The notes: generated by a model not told the origin, from the sequence alone. Positions 12,200 to 23,912 are shown, counted from the first letter of the stretch. The stretch: DNA of 64,000 nt from Mixophyes australis (GCA_036250195.1 JAVHZZ010000003.1:59251289-59315288); one strand, 5' to 3'. Translations and numbers: made by a program.

Positions 12200-13170
12200 T
12201 TTTTTTTTTAGTTGATGAGACAGGTATATTTGGGAAATAGCGCCTGTATTCACATTATTGTATTGTTTCATAGACCAGAAAATAATCAGTCGCTGTGATT
12301 CGTGGTGCACATGTGCTTTATGCTGTTCTGTTGTAGGAATTATAAATAATTGACAATGTGCTTTCATCATATACTTTTTGTATTACAAATATACACTTCT
12401 AATGTATTGACTGTAGATACAATATTTTTGCTTTTTACATGGCATTTTAGCCTACATATCTATATATACACCAACATACATTAAAAAAAATCGCAAAAAT
12501 GACAAGGCCGTAGCAACATTGGGTATCTCCTTCCCATTCTACTAACCTGATATTGTGTAATGAGGGTTTTATATAAACCTTTGGCTCTTCACAAATCCTT
12601 GTTGTACATCTGTATATAATAAATTACTTGGATGCCAGACCAAACAAGAAGCATGTAGCTGTGCTGGAACCCATTACCTTTGAAATCAACCCAGCAATGA
12701 GGCCACTAAACATATTATACCCAAGGTCTATAACAGATGTTCCTACGCTCAAATTAAATGGATCTTCTTCTGAAGATTACATTCCTCTTAGCTGACCTAC
12801 ATATTTGTCAAACATCAGTTGCATGTGCATGTTATTATCATTTGACCTATTGATTCACACTACACCAAAGGAATAAGACAAAGAACATCATTTTATTAAA
12901 GGGCATTGGAATGCTAGAGTTTTGAGAGGAAATTTCATTATACATTAATTGATAAATAGTTTAATTGACCATAGCTGATAACTGCTTACTGCCCCGGTAT
13001 CATGTCCGCAAAATATTGTGAGTTCAAAGTCTCAGTGAAAACTATTACCACCATGTTACTTTGAAATGTCATTGCAGTTAGGGGATGGGCCTGAAAAAAT
13101 GCTCCAAAATTTTCTACACAATGGTGAGCCGCCCCTTCCAAAAAAATTCAACTGGTGGAAGTGGAAATAT
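12200..13170. other. spacer without recognised genes
   Basis: AT-rich, only short open frames, and no repeat family that I recognise. Confidence 0.45.
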
Positions 13171-13175
13171 GCTGG

Positions 13176-13511
13176 TCACTTAGAAGTGGGTGGCAGGGAC
13201 CCTTTCTAGGGGGTTTACCTTGGATGTCTGTGCTTGACTTGTGTGCTCTGGTGGTTGTTGCTGCCGTTACGGGTGCTCCGGGCATTCCGATTCCCAGGGA
13301 TGTGGTTTTTGGTATCGTAGTGTCTGCCGTGGTGCAACCTTGGGTGCCTAAAGTTGAGAAAAGAGGGGTGTTGGAGAGCGAAATGTCTGTCTGTACCACT
13401 TCAATTGCAATTCTCTACCCCCCCACCCTATTTCCCTCTCCCACACCCCTCTTTTCTCCACATTAGGCACTCAAGGTTGCGGCACGGCAGACACTACGAT
13501 ACTTAGAAGTG
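13176..13511. repeat. inverted-repeat element with 61-bp arms
   Basis: 13314-13374 and 13440-13500 are inverted copies with few mismatches (arms start ATCGTAGTGTCTGCCGTG). ACTTAGAAGTG occurs at about 13177-13187 and again at 13501-13511, bracketing the unit. If the bracket is a target duplication it is 9-11 bp, as in Mutator-like elements, but the outermost left bases do not match the right terminus, so this assignment is weak. An ORF of 103 codons crosses it without recognisable motifs. Confidence 0.5.
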
Positions 13512-13765
13512 ATTGACTAACGGTCACAAAGGTTTGTTCGCTGTTTAGAGATTTAAATAAAACATGCTATCCTATTTCCATCCACTAACTGTCCCTATAC
13601 GTGCTGTGCAATTAAAACCCACTGATGTAGACCCAACAACCTGCCAGTGGCGTCCTGCACTGAAGTTTCCAACCCATTCAAATCCTGCCCCAGAGACAAA
13701 CACAATGAGGATTTCTGCTTGTCTCAGGTAATCTTAGATACACTTTAGTAGAGAGAGCTATCAGT

Positions 13766-14832
13766 TATTATTATTATTATTAATATTTATTTATTTATTT
13801 ATAAGGTGCCACAGATTAGTGTGGATACAGAAGCAAGTAACAAATAGATGAGTTAATACATATAAGTAGCACAGATGAGTGTGAGTAATGCTGTGGGGAC
13901 TCACACAGAGTGCAGCAAAATACAAGACAGGACATACAAGGGAGTCAGACAGTAGACCGACATAGGATAATAGGTAGAGAAGACCCTGCTCATGAGAGCG
14001 GGGGGGTGGTGAGAGACAGTAAGAGCAACTGGGAGAAAATGGAGATGACAGGTGAGAGAAGAGCAGGTGATGGATCATCATCATCACCATTTATTTATAT
14101 AGCGCCACTGATTCCGCAGCGCTGTACAGAGAACTCATTCACATCAGTCCCTGCCCCATTGGAGCTTACAGTCTAAATTCCCTAGCACACACACACACAC
14201 ACACAGACCGAGACAGACAGACTAGGGTCAATTTTGATAGCAGCCAATTAACCTACTAGTATGTTTTTGGAGTGTGGGAGGAAACCGGAGCACCCGGAGG
14301 AAACCCACGCAAACACGGGGAGAACATACAAACTCCACACAGATAAGGCCATGGTCGGGAATTGAACTCATGACCCCAGTGCTGTGAGGCAGAAGTGCTA
14401 ACCACTTAGCCACTGTGCTGCCCATGGATAAGATGGTCAGGAGATGGTAGGATAGGCGAGCTTGAAAAGGTGAGTTTTGAGTGAGCATTTGAAGGACTGA
14501 GGGTTGGGGGAGAGTCGAGTGAGACAGGGTAGGGAGTTCCAAAGATTAGGGACAGCATGGCATAAGTCTTGTAGGTGCACATGGCAGGAGGTAATGGGAG
14601 GTGAGTTGAGGCGGAGGTCATAGGTGGAGCGGAGTGGCCGGGTAGGTATGTACCTCGAAACAAGGTCAGAGATGTAAGGGGAGCAGTGTCAGTAAGGAGC
14701 TTTGTAAGAGAGGAGGAGCTTGAACTGAACTCGGATAGGGAGCCACGAAGGGATTTACGCAGAGGAGTAGCGGTGGAGGATCATCGGGAGTGGAGGATGA
14801 GCCTAACTGCAGCATTCTGTATGTAGGAGTTA
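13766..14832 (-). mobile_element. L2-clade LINE 3' fragment split by a SINE
   Basis: It starts with an (ATT)n/TTTATTTATAAGGTGCCAC tail, then GACCCTGCTCATGAGAGC. After the SINE at 14076-14423 it resumes with AAGGTGAGTTTTGAGTGAGC and AGGGAGTTCCAAAGATTAGGG, the reverse of the region coding LWNSLP-type residues in L2 ORF2. The orientation is minus. It is 5'-truncated and has no intact frame. Confidence 0.75.
14076..14423 (-). mobile_element. tRNA-derived SINE with L2-like tail, nested in L2
   Basis: The minus strand begins GGGCAGCACAGTGGCTAAGTGG, which contains a pol III A box (TGGCTAAGTGG). About 35 bases later GAGTTCAATTCC fits a B box. A long conserved body follows (GTGTGGAGTTTGTATGTTC, GGTTTCCTCC, AAAAACATACTAGTAGG, AGACTGTAAGCTCCAATGGG) and an ATG-repeat tail. 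ATGGAT at 14070-14075 and 14424-14429 is the likely target duplication. Its position inside the L2 copy shows it inserted later. Confidence 0.85.
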
Positions 14833-14974
14833 TAATGTAATGGCAGGCTATTTAGTGTTTACCTTTAATAATGTACAATACTAATGTCCACAGAGGAGGA
14901 CACATCCTTTAAATGAACAGTTTTTTACTTATCCCTTCATATATTACTATTATCCTTTAAATGGCGAAAACATA

Positions 14975-15190
14975 TTATGCAACACTTTACAGAGTTTCTA
15001 ATCATTCAGTCCCTTTTCCAGAAGAGCTTACAGTCTAAATTCTCTACACCACAAAAATACCCACACCAGGGTAAATTTCATGAGAAGCCAATAGACCTAC
15101 CAGTATATTTTTGGACTCTGGGAGGAAATGGAAGTATTTGGAGTAAACCAACACTGGGAGAACATACAAGCTCACAAGGCTATATGTTGT
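14975..15190 (-). mobile_element. old, diverged SINE copy
   Basis: AGAGCTTACAGTCTAAATTCTC, a GCCAATAGACCTACCAGTAT block, a TTTTTGGACTCTGGGAGGAAA block and GGGAGAACATACAAGCTC match the body of the SINE at 14.1 kb in the same order, with many substitutions and without the tRNA-like head. A 95-codon open frame here is a by-product. Confidence 0.7.
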
Positions 15191-15834
15191 ATGTCTTCTT
15201 GTGGGACTGTTGTGGCGTACTGTCAGGAGAACTAACGAAAGTGGTGCATGTTATTTCTGTATAAAAATCTTAGGGCAGCCTTGTACAACACTTTAACATG
15301 GATTGATTTAAAAAAGAAAATTCAACTTACTTTCCAAATTAAATAAAGAGAAATCGGCAGGTCTTTTGGGATCTAAAATAATTCATCTCCTGATGTTTAT
15401 ACATTGGAATCAAAGCTCTTTACTTCTTGTGGTTATTAATGACCACTTTGAGCTTTATTTAAAGTAAGCCTGTCAGCTGTGAGTAGCAGAGATACAGCGG
15501 GGAAAAACCATGGCCAGAGCGAGCTGGTTCCTAATACAACTTTCATGACTGATCAAAGTTGTTTTGTTGGGTTTTTAATGCTCCACCCGCTATAAACTAG
15601 ACCAGCTGAATTGTTTTTCAGACACTATTTCTAGCTTGTTCTTCCTGGTTCAGCACATAGACACACAGAAGTGTTTATTTTGAAACCACAATAATAATTT
15701 TTCATGCTAGCATTTACTGGAGGTATATCAAGTGTGATGCCAGACGAAAGGCATGTAATGGTGCACTGCTCTCTATGGTTTATAAAACACAGTAATGACA
15801 CTATATGCAATTTTATTGCAAGTTCATATTGTCA

Positions 15835-16130
15835 CCAAAAAGTACAAGCAGTGGACAAAAAATAGAAAACACCAATAAAAAAAATCACGGTCTAGGGCTT
15901 TGGGCCACCATTTCAACCACGTATGGCCTCAATGCGCTGTGGCATTGTGTCTACCAGTATCCGGGACCGTGCAGGAGGAATGCAGCACCAATTCTCTACA
16001 ACAAAGATGCTCAACCGATGCCTGGTTGAATGTGGGGGTGGTGGTGTGCCAGAATAGGGGGACGACAGAATTGCCAATGGTGGAGCATGCAAGGACATCC
16101 CATGCCCCTGCAGAAGAATGTAAGTATTTT
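15835..16130. repeat. unclassified DNA-transposon-like relic
   Basis: A GTGGACAAAAAATAGAAAACACC terminus-like block is followed by GGCCTCAATGCGCTGTGGCA and AGGAGGAATGCAGCACCA. I recall this style of sequence from Tc/mariner-like repeats of fish and frogs, but no second end or target duplication was found. Short frames inside have no motifs. Confidence 0.35.
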
Positions 16131-16149
16131 GATTTTATAATCTAGTATA

Positions 16150-17535
16150 ATATTAATAATTTTGTTTTGCAGTGTAAAAGTGTGGGCCTTTCTTTACTAA
16201 ATGTTTCTATGCCTTGGCCTAATGCTATTCAACAGCTATATGACTTCATGGGCCTAATAAGTGTTTGTTGTCAAACAACCCCCCCCCCCCCCAATATATC
16301 TGCATGTGCCTCCAAAATGCAATCCTCTGACTAGTACAGTGTTCAGAATAAGATGAACCTTGCAGAGAACTTCTCTTAATGCAACATCTTTGCACTCTGT
16401 TGAGCTAGAACAATGTACAAACAAAGTACTGTGAGAAGACTAAGATAGGTTAACACAATGTCATTGTATTATGATTTGAAATTTTTTTTATATCTTTTTT
16501 TTTTTTTTTTTCAGGTGGCGACGAATCACCAGTACAAAAAACAGTCAAATTGAGGATTCAGAACTCTGGGCCATAGACATTTCTCCACCTATATGATCTC
16601 TGCAGTACTGATCATTTCTTGCTAGTATTTGGTGGTAACTGGACACTCCAACCAAATATGGTAGAGTTACATCTCCAGCAAATGTGTGAAACACCTTGAG
16701 TCTTCTTACTTTGTTGGTATGGACATCTGTACCACCTATCCAGGTTCTTAAAATGTGTTTTGAACATTAAAACACTTGAGAACCTCACATGTTTGAATTG
16801 GAATACTTTAGATCATTTAGAGTCACACATACGGCTTGCTAAGTCCCTGGTCAAGATGTCCACTTACCCAGGCAGTGCAGAAAAGTGATTTTCAACCAGT
16901 TTAGAGATCCTAGAGATTAAATGATCTGGGCACTGCCTGGCCGTGCACAGATCCTCGAAAGGGAACAGTTACCTACATAGTGTTGGCCCTCTTGCTTACA
17001 TAGTGCCATATCTACCTATAGAAAAAAATGTTAGATGGGGGTAAGTAGAATTTTTCCTAGAGCTTCTGAAATGTATACATTCCATGAGAACTTACCAGCT
17101 GACCAATCCTAAGAGTAACCGCTTGCAGCCACAACTGGAGGTTTTTGGTGGCTATGCCGTTTTTTAGGTGTTAATGGTGAGAGGTAAGAATAAATGTAAT
17201 TTAGTTGTCTACTCTTCTTCTAACAACATTATTGTGGGATGTGTGATTGACAGTAATTTAACAACCCAGGGAACTACATGAATCGAGAAGTCCAGCCAAT
17301 GGTCTTCATTTGTGATCCATTGCCGCACCAAATCGGGGCCTTAGCCAATCTACAACACAAGACCGCTACACCACCTGTTAATGTCTCAGTCTGTTTTCAA
17401 CAGGCAGAGTAGTAATTATAGAGGGAAATGCGGCAATGGACAATTTCAGCCAATGGTGATAGTTCCTAGAGTGTTATTAGGATGAATGTTGGTTCAGTCA
17501 CAAAATGGCAAGAACACATTAATATTGACAGGAGA
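16150..17535. other. spacer without recognised genes
   Basis: Contains a C run at about 16280-16292, a T run at about 16493-16513, and a small inverted pair (CAGGCAGTGC near 16870, GCACTGCCTGG near 16931). No coding region or classified repeat was found. Confidence 0.45.
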
Positions 17536-17540
17536 GTAGC

Positions 17541-17872
17541 AATAGGATGTAATTCAAATGTTGACAGTTAAAGTGTCGACACCTAAAATTTTGACAGCCA
17601 TAATGTCAACACAGTTATAAAGTCGACAGTCACAATATCTACAGGTTCCTAATGGCGACACAGTTAAAATATCGACATGTAAAATGTGGACAGGGTTCTA
17701 AAGTCAACATTCAAAATGTAGACACAGATGTAAACAAATAATACAAAAAAACAAATAAAATAGGTAAGAAATGTAAAAAACCCCAGCAAGAAATGTAATA
17801 GGAAAACAGTACTTTGAAAAAACAGTATTTTGACTGTCAACATTTTGACTGTCGACTTTTTATATCCAAACC
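17541..17872. mobile_element. MITE-like element of spaced GTCGACA motifs
   Basis: Starts GGATGTAATTCAAATGTTGACAG and ends with TTTTGACTGTCGAC then TTTATATCC, an imperfect inverted pair. In the left half (about 17558-17730) a GT(C/T)GACA or GTCAACA motif recurs every 15-20 bases, alternating with TAAAAT spacers. Non-coding, and the target duplication is not resolved. Confidence 0.5.
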
Positions 17873-17874
17873 GG

Positions 17875-19255
17875 TAGCAATCACTCCGTAGTAGAGAAGT
17901 ATTAGCTCTGCCTCTAAAATAGACAAGGATTCAAAAACAAGCGCATCACACAAATGAATAGAGATACAGGTCAGTAAGAGATAGACACAGATATAACCAG
18001 GGTAAGAGTGAGAAAATGTGGACCAAGACTTTGCACAATAACAATAGTAAATTACACTAATAATATTTGTCCTATACGGCCACATTGGGCCATAGTTGCT
18101 GTGTTTATGGTTACATAACAAGTGGAAGTAAAAAGACAAATTCAGAAGCTGAGGTGGATGAAGCTGGAGGGTGATATGACCTTAGGCAGGAGATAGATTA
18201 CATTCCAGGACACACTCAGCAACTGATTTATCCTCCTGTTCTCATGTCGTTCTTGGCTGTTCTCGCTTACCTTTCCTTGATACTTTCCAGACTCCAGTGA
18301 ATTTGTAACCAGAGAAATGTTCCTGAGCCCCATGATCTATCACTTGTTGATATATTGTACATGGCTTTGTTTGTTGTACTGCAAGAACTCCCAGTTTTTT
18401 GCCTTCTATATTAATCAGATTTTATTTATGATTACTATTCACTCAGTGACATCAATTAACTTTTCTATGGCCTGTAAAGCACATGTTGGAATGGAAGCAT
18501 CACATGTTTCCATCTAGAATAACTAATAATCTTATTTCTGAACTTGCTATGAATGTGCTGTAACCCATAACAGCCAATCATGTATTAGCCATCATTAGCT
18601 TAATTTCCACTAGGGTAGGGAAGCTTATATTGGAGCTGCTGATATGCACTATAATATGGAAAAATCAGCAGGGGTTTGCTGAACAGTAACAGAAGGGTAT
18701 GGAATCCAAGTACAGAATCTGCAGGAGCTAACAGGAATGGACAGGTTGGGTAGATTAGGATAATTATACTCAGAAAGAGGGGTTGCAGAGGCATAATGAA
18801 AGACAGACATTAGTTCCGCTCTCAGAAATCCAAAACAGGAGCTCAGACTGGTAGGGGTCAAAACCATTTTATCAATGAAGAATGGCAACGAGCACAACAA
18901 GGGTTAACATACTAGACCGGTACAGCTATATTGTGCACACAATTCTCCCCATTACGTATATGCTGACACATAGTGATTTATATATCGTTTGTTTCAGAGC
19001 GCCAGACTATGTTTTCTTTTGTTTGCCCATACACAGTGGTTTAATTGTCCTGGTTGCACTCTCTCAAATGATTTTATACACTTGTACACGTTTCATTTAT
19101 TTAATGGAGCTCGCCGTGGTTTAGCTGACACAATGGTATACAGAAAGACAAGATAACAAGATGAACAGACAAAAGAAGCGGAAATAGGAGAGGCCAAATA
19201 TAGAAACAAGAAGAGAACAGAGCAGATAAAAGTAGGTAAAAGGACAGACTAAAAC
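17875..19255. other. spacer without recognised genes
   Basis: Only short frames with no family motifs. I see no repeats that recur in the window. Confidence 0.45.
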
Positions 19256-19483
19256 TAAGGCTAGGTACACACTGAAGAACCAACCGATGTGTTATCTCAA
19301 ACGATTATACCTAGGACTGAAGGTTCGTTCAGTCTGGCGATTCATGTGTACACACTGACACAATTTGCCTTCAGATTTGTGCTCTTCATCTGGTCTTCTA
19401 GTCTTCAGAGTATGAGAGCACAATTCATTCTTGTCACAATGTCACACTGATTAAAACCACCTTGTCATAGCTATCGACATGTC

Positions 19484-20414
19484 TGTCACTGTTCAGTAGG
19501 TTTGGATCCTGGATCTGCCTAAATTAGCACTACTTTCAACAAGGTGCGGAGTCTAACGGGTAGAAGGTATTCACCAGGGCCCGCCGCAAGGTGGTTTGGT
19601 CTTAGGTGCGTCTGCATAGGTCGCAGCCCTTACTGGAAGTGTCAGGCGAGACCTAAAGGGGAATGTAGAGAGCTGAATCCGTCAAGCTCGGCAAGCTTGC
19701 TATAAAATAGATGCTGATGTAACACGATGAAATGTCAGCTCTGCGGACAATAGGTTACAGCAGGAGTGAAGAAGAGTCAGCTCAGTGGGCAACAGATTGC
19801 AGCAGGAGTGAAGAAGTGTCAGCTTAGCGGACAACCAATTACCACTGGGATAGTGGCGAAGTACATAAAGAAGTGTCAGCTCAGTGGACAGCAGGTTACA
19901 GCAGGAGAGATTAAGTGTCAGCTCTGCAGACAACTGGCTATCACTGGGATAGTGGCGAAGCACACGATAAAGTATCAGCTCTGCGGACAGCAGGTTACAG
20001 CAGGAGAGATGAAGTGCCAGCTCTGCGGACAACTGGTTACCACTGGGCTAGTGGCGAAGTACACGATGAAGTGTCAGCTCTGCGGACAGCAGGAGACATG
20101 AAGTGTCAGCTCAGCGGACAGCAGGTTACAATCCACAGAAGGGAGAACAAGCAGCAGTAGCAATGGAGCCATGTCTAATACCTAGCAGGTAACTTAAAGA
20201 ACAGGCACTGAGCTGCAGGGGGAAGTGCCTTTTGAATTTGGAGCCAAATTGAGCAGTCAATGGATGAGGAGCAGAAGGTATAAAAGGATCGGGTCTGCGC
20301 ATGTGCAGCCCCGAATAGTAGATGGCGACGGCCGGGACGAAGTGTGACGGTCAGCGGGGAGCAGGTAAGCGTACAAGGCTTCGGTTATAGAAACCAAACG
20401 CCCGGCGTGTGACA
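19484..20414 (-). mobile_element. solo LTR of a Ty3/Gypsy family
   Basis: Begins TGTCACTGTTCAGTAGG and ends GGCGTGTGACA, with identical 5-bp ATGTC duplications at 19479-19483 and 20415-20419. Its terminal bases, the GCGGAGTCTAAC block, the CATAGGTCGCAG block and a TCTGCGCATGTGCAG block are homologous to the LTRs of the Gypsy element at 26.9-32.6 kb, so it is a related family inserted in the same (minus) orientation. No internal region remains, as expected after LTR-LTR recombination. Confidence 0.9.
19728..20130. repeat. higher-order minisatellite inside the solo LTR
   Basis: Units start (G)AAGTGTCAGCTCTGCGGACA. Two kinds are seen: a type of about 42 bp ending in GCAGGTTACAGCAGGAGAGA, and a type of about 54 bp ending in TTACCACTGGGATAGTGGCGAAG. 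From about 19800 they alternate (B-A-B-A-B), so the repeating unit is about 96 bp. Open frames of 110 residues on both strands are only the translated repeat. Confidence 0.85.
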
Positions 20415-20799
20415 ATGTCCTAACGAATTTTGATTCAATTCTGTGACTCTGAAACAAAACATTCTGTCTCAGAAAGTACAAATGAATTATTCCTTCTACA
20501 GCACTCTCTACATTTATTCACCGGGACATTCATTGCTAGCATCAGCTGAAAAGAGCACGACTCTGTAAACTCTATGGAGATCGTGAGCATGAGTGCATAC
20601 ACACTACATGATCGGTCGGTGATTGGTCTGAAAATATTAAACAGTACAACCAACCAAATGAGGCAACAATCGACACTTTGGGACGACTTTAGATCATCGT
20701 GTCACTATACACACTCACACGATATCTGACCGAACAGTCGGGTGTCGGCTGATTGGAGGTTTCTCGTGCAATCATCAGGCCAGTGTGTAACTAGCCTAA

Positions 20800-21198
20800 G
20801 GGAGATAATGACTGAGTTTGAAGGTACAAGGCCACAGACATAAGCAGGAACGAGAATGAGAACCAGACACAGGCTGGAGATGGACAATGCCATATAATGC
20901 ACAAGGTACATAACAAAGTTTTGCCTACCTGTAAAATGAGGAATATTGTGATTGCTATATATGCCTCAAATCCCCCATCTGCTTCAGAGGATTTGATGCA
21001 GTGGTGGATTAAGATGTTCTGGGACCTTTGGTTATACGTACACCATGGGCACCACCCCACACACAAGTCTTAATGACATGTCAAATGTACATCACTACAC
21101 ACCTTCTTTCTACCACTTTCCATGTAGTACTACATAATTATAAGTGAGGCCCCCTAGGCACAAAGTTCAGAAACCCGGCAGATAGTGTTGAATCTTTG
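20800..21198. other. short spacer
   Basis: Contains a GTGGTGGATTAAGATG block that resembles a hAT terminus, but no partner end was found. No coding region is recognised. Confidence 0.4.
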
Positions 21199-21203
21199 TA
21201 CTC

Positions 21204-21851
21204 TGTTACAAGCCGGGGTGATGCCTCAAACCACAGCGACTCACTGTCCCTGGCTAACCCGTCCCGGCTGTCTCCATGAGGACTGGGATGCCACTTCCGG
21301 CACGTGCGCAACTTGTTTAATTAATTAATTAACAGCCTTCTGGGCTGATTTTATGTTGTTGTGTCTCCCACTTATTTATTGGTCCATTTATGCATATAAG
21401 GCATTTAGGGCTTAGCCTCCCCACTGGTTATAGCGTTTCCATTCCAGATAGGTGACCTGCTCCTGCCCGTTCTGCTGAATCTTGGATTGAATTTCTGTGT
21501 ATGACCCTTGGCTTATTTATTGGACTTTGATTGTATGCTTATTGCCCTGACCTCTGCCTTGTTATTTGGATACGCTACTTGCTGCCACCTCTGACCTCTG
21601 CTTGGACCTAACCACGCTTATTGTCTTTGTCCTTAGACCTGGCCTGTTTCTGACCATCGTTACCCTTGGCCTCCTCCTCCTGTTCCGTGCTGCGGTAATT
21701 CCTAAAATTACACTATGCTAGAGTTTAAGTCCTGGGGGCATCTGAGTACCTGTGAGTGGAACGAGCTCTACGGGAAAGGCGGCTGCTATGCTATAGTGAA
21801 TACCTCTACTCCTAGTTCTGCAAGTTTATGATGTAGCCGTTAGCTGTAACA
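21204..21851 (+). mobile_element. solo LTR, probably Ty3/Gypsy
   Basis: Starts TGTTACAAGCC and ends GCTGTAACA, flanked by identical TACTC 5-bp duplications (21199-21203, 21852-21856). The pyrimidine-rich stretch with repeated CTGACCTCTGCTTGG-like blocks and the late ACGGGAAAGGCGGCTGC block match what I recall of frog Gypsy LTRs. Orientation is inferred from that resemblance. 648 bp, no internal coding. Confidence 0.8.
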
Positions 21852-21856
21852 TACTC

Positions 21857-23108
21857 AAAAAATGAGTTGGCAAGTTGCCAACATGGTAAATAAAAGCCTG
21901 CCCAGGCAGTGCTCAGTCCACTGAGCAATTTTAAGAATGTGACAGATCTTTTATGAACATATATATATATATATACATATATGCATGTTGAATCAATGGG
22001 GTTTAAGAAAGTAAAGAGGGACAGGCTTGTAGTGTCTAAACCTTCTATAGACCCTAATTCTGCCATGTTTTATATAATTAACCCTGCTTAGTATTTCAGT
22101 AACTTATGTAGCATTTGAAAGGGGATTATTTTATACTTTCCTATAGGAAAACAGTTGTAGCACAATCCAATCAATGCAATAAAAGTTTTTTTTCATCAAT
22201 GAGACAAAAGTCTACTTTTTGGTCTTATTAGAACCATTCTCAAGCCACAACACAAAATGCAAGTCCCTTAAAGTGGTGCCTTAAAGTCCAAGGTTATCTG
22301 ATGACCTCTTGACATTATGTTCTCCCATAGCAAAGATAACATCAACTGCCAACATAAAGCAAATGAGAAATGCCCACCAATTTACAGTACATAATATAAT
22401 CCTGATCAGTGTTAATAAATTATAATGACTGATAAATGTTATGATTAATGTGAACAGTTATATCTTATAACCCAGCAAACCAAATCAAAATTGTAAAGAA
22501 GTGTTATGTGGTTAGTGTGAATCCATAACGAAAGAACCTTGGTGTAAAGTTCACTAAACACAGACAAATATGGGTATCTGAATAATGGAAGTGTGTTGCT
22601 GTCTGCTGGTTAAAGCAGCTTGTTAAAAACATTTCCTATGATTTTTTTTGGACAATATTTCATTATTTGGGGGATTCCTGGTGCCTGTAATCCACCCGAA
22701 ATGTAAACGTGGATTGGAATCCAACAATAAGATTACAAATATGTTGTCCTGGTAATTCCCTTTAAATTGAATTCTCTATTACTAACAAGTGACACATTGT
22801 GACCATAGTTCTGTTTTCCGCATATACTGTATATAAAGTTATTTTCTCTATAACATTGATGTAATCTTGGTTTATCATCCAAGAAGTGTAATTGTCCAGG
22901 ATAATGGAATGTGTTTGTACATGGAACAGATCATCTGTTTAGTAGGTGCTGAATTGTTGGATCCTTATTTGCCTATTCTGTATTGTATTGGTTTATCCTC
23001 TTATCTCCAGCACCTCATTTTATTTTTATTTGTGAATTAGATTTGATGAAGTACATGATTGGACATCCATTCCTGAGTGTATAGATGTATTATTTGCTAC
23101 AGGGATCT
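21857..23108. other. AT-rich spacer
   Basis: A short (TA)n microsatellite lies at about 21958-21986. Otherwise I see no coding region and no repeat family shared with the rest of the window. Confidence 0.45.
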
Positions 23109-23109
23109 T

Positions 23110-23246
23110 GGGCCTGATTCATTAAGGATCTTAACTTGAGAAATTTCTTATTTCAGTCTCCTGGACAAAACCATGTTACAATACAAGGGGTGCAAATGAG
23201 TGTTCTGTTTTGCACATAAGTTAAATACTGACTGTTTTTTCAGAAA
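23110..23246. mobile_element. truncated GGGCCTGATTCATTAAGGA element
   Basis: Left terminus GGGCCTGATTCATTAAGGAT, then an AACCATGTTACAATACAAGG block and a TTAAATACTGACTGTTTTTTC block, collinear with the left half of the 5594-5914 element. The right half and right terminus are missing. Confidence 0.65.
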
Positions 23247-23394
23247 ACATACTCTACTACAGCGATTAATCCACATAATGTTTTTTATTATAAACAAAAT
23301 AATTGGAAATGATGAATTATTCATTATTAATCAAGTGTTCAACACAAACAAAATTATTATAAACTATCAATAATTTATTATCAAAGTGTTCACC

Positions 23395-23912
23395 ACATTG
23401 TGCCCTCCATTATGCTCCTGTTTGTCCCACCTCATCATGCTTCTGGTCTGCTCCTGTATCAGACACTGCCCTCCATTATGCCCCTGTTTGTCTTCCTTCC
23501 TCATGCACCTTCTTGTCCCCCCCAGCCCTGTATCAGATACTGTGCCTGTGCCCTCCATTATTCTTCTATTTGTCCCCCTTCACTTACCTTTCTATCGCCT
23601 ATTTCTCTTCTTTACTTTTCCTTTCTGTTATCTTTCTTCCTTGCTTGCTTGTTGCGTCGTGGCTCCTCTGTGCTGTGCTCCTCACTGAAGATGGGCGTGA
23701 TGATGTCATGCCCGACATTCAGTGCAAGCGCAGCATGGAAGAGGGGAAGAGAGAAGGAGCTGGATCGCCACCGCATGACCGCAAAAAGGTACGTTTTTTT
23801 TTTTCTTCTTTTCTTTATTACTTCAGAGCCCTGCCTATGGAGCCCCCTTGCCCGAGGGGCCCCTGGGCATTTGCCCAGCTTGCCCAATGGGCAAGACAGC
23901 CCTGCAGCCTTA
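23395..23912. repeat. imperfect tandem repeats next to a hAT-like right end
   Basis: About three units of roughly 65-80 bp built on GCCCTCCATTATGC(T/C)CCTGTTTGTC occupy 23395-23585. A pyrimidine-rich stretch follows, then a GC-rich end at about 23835-23912 finishing GGGCAAGACAGCCCTG, which looks like a hAT terminus. A 237-codon open frame across this block is low complexity and frame-redundant, so it is not called. Confidence 0.5.

Larger units (their letters stand above)
19259..20796. mobile_element. Harbinger-like MITE (TSD TAA) split by a solo LTR
   Basis: Left end GGCTAGGTACACACTG and right end CAGTGTGTAACTAGCC are inverted repeats, and TAA lies outside both (19256-19258, 20797-20799). 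A 3-bp TWA duplication is the Harbinger pattern. Without the LTR the element is about 600 bp. It has no transposase, and its interior is interrupted at the ATGTC target. Confidence 0.78.

Noticed and set aside
14340..14423. tRNA gene on the minus strand
   Set aside because: A and B boxes are present but the cloverleaf does not form, and the sequence is the head of a multi-copy SINE.
19700..20101. Repetitive 110-codon frames on both strands
   Set aside because: Translations of the minisatellite within the solo LTR.
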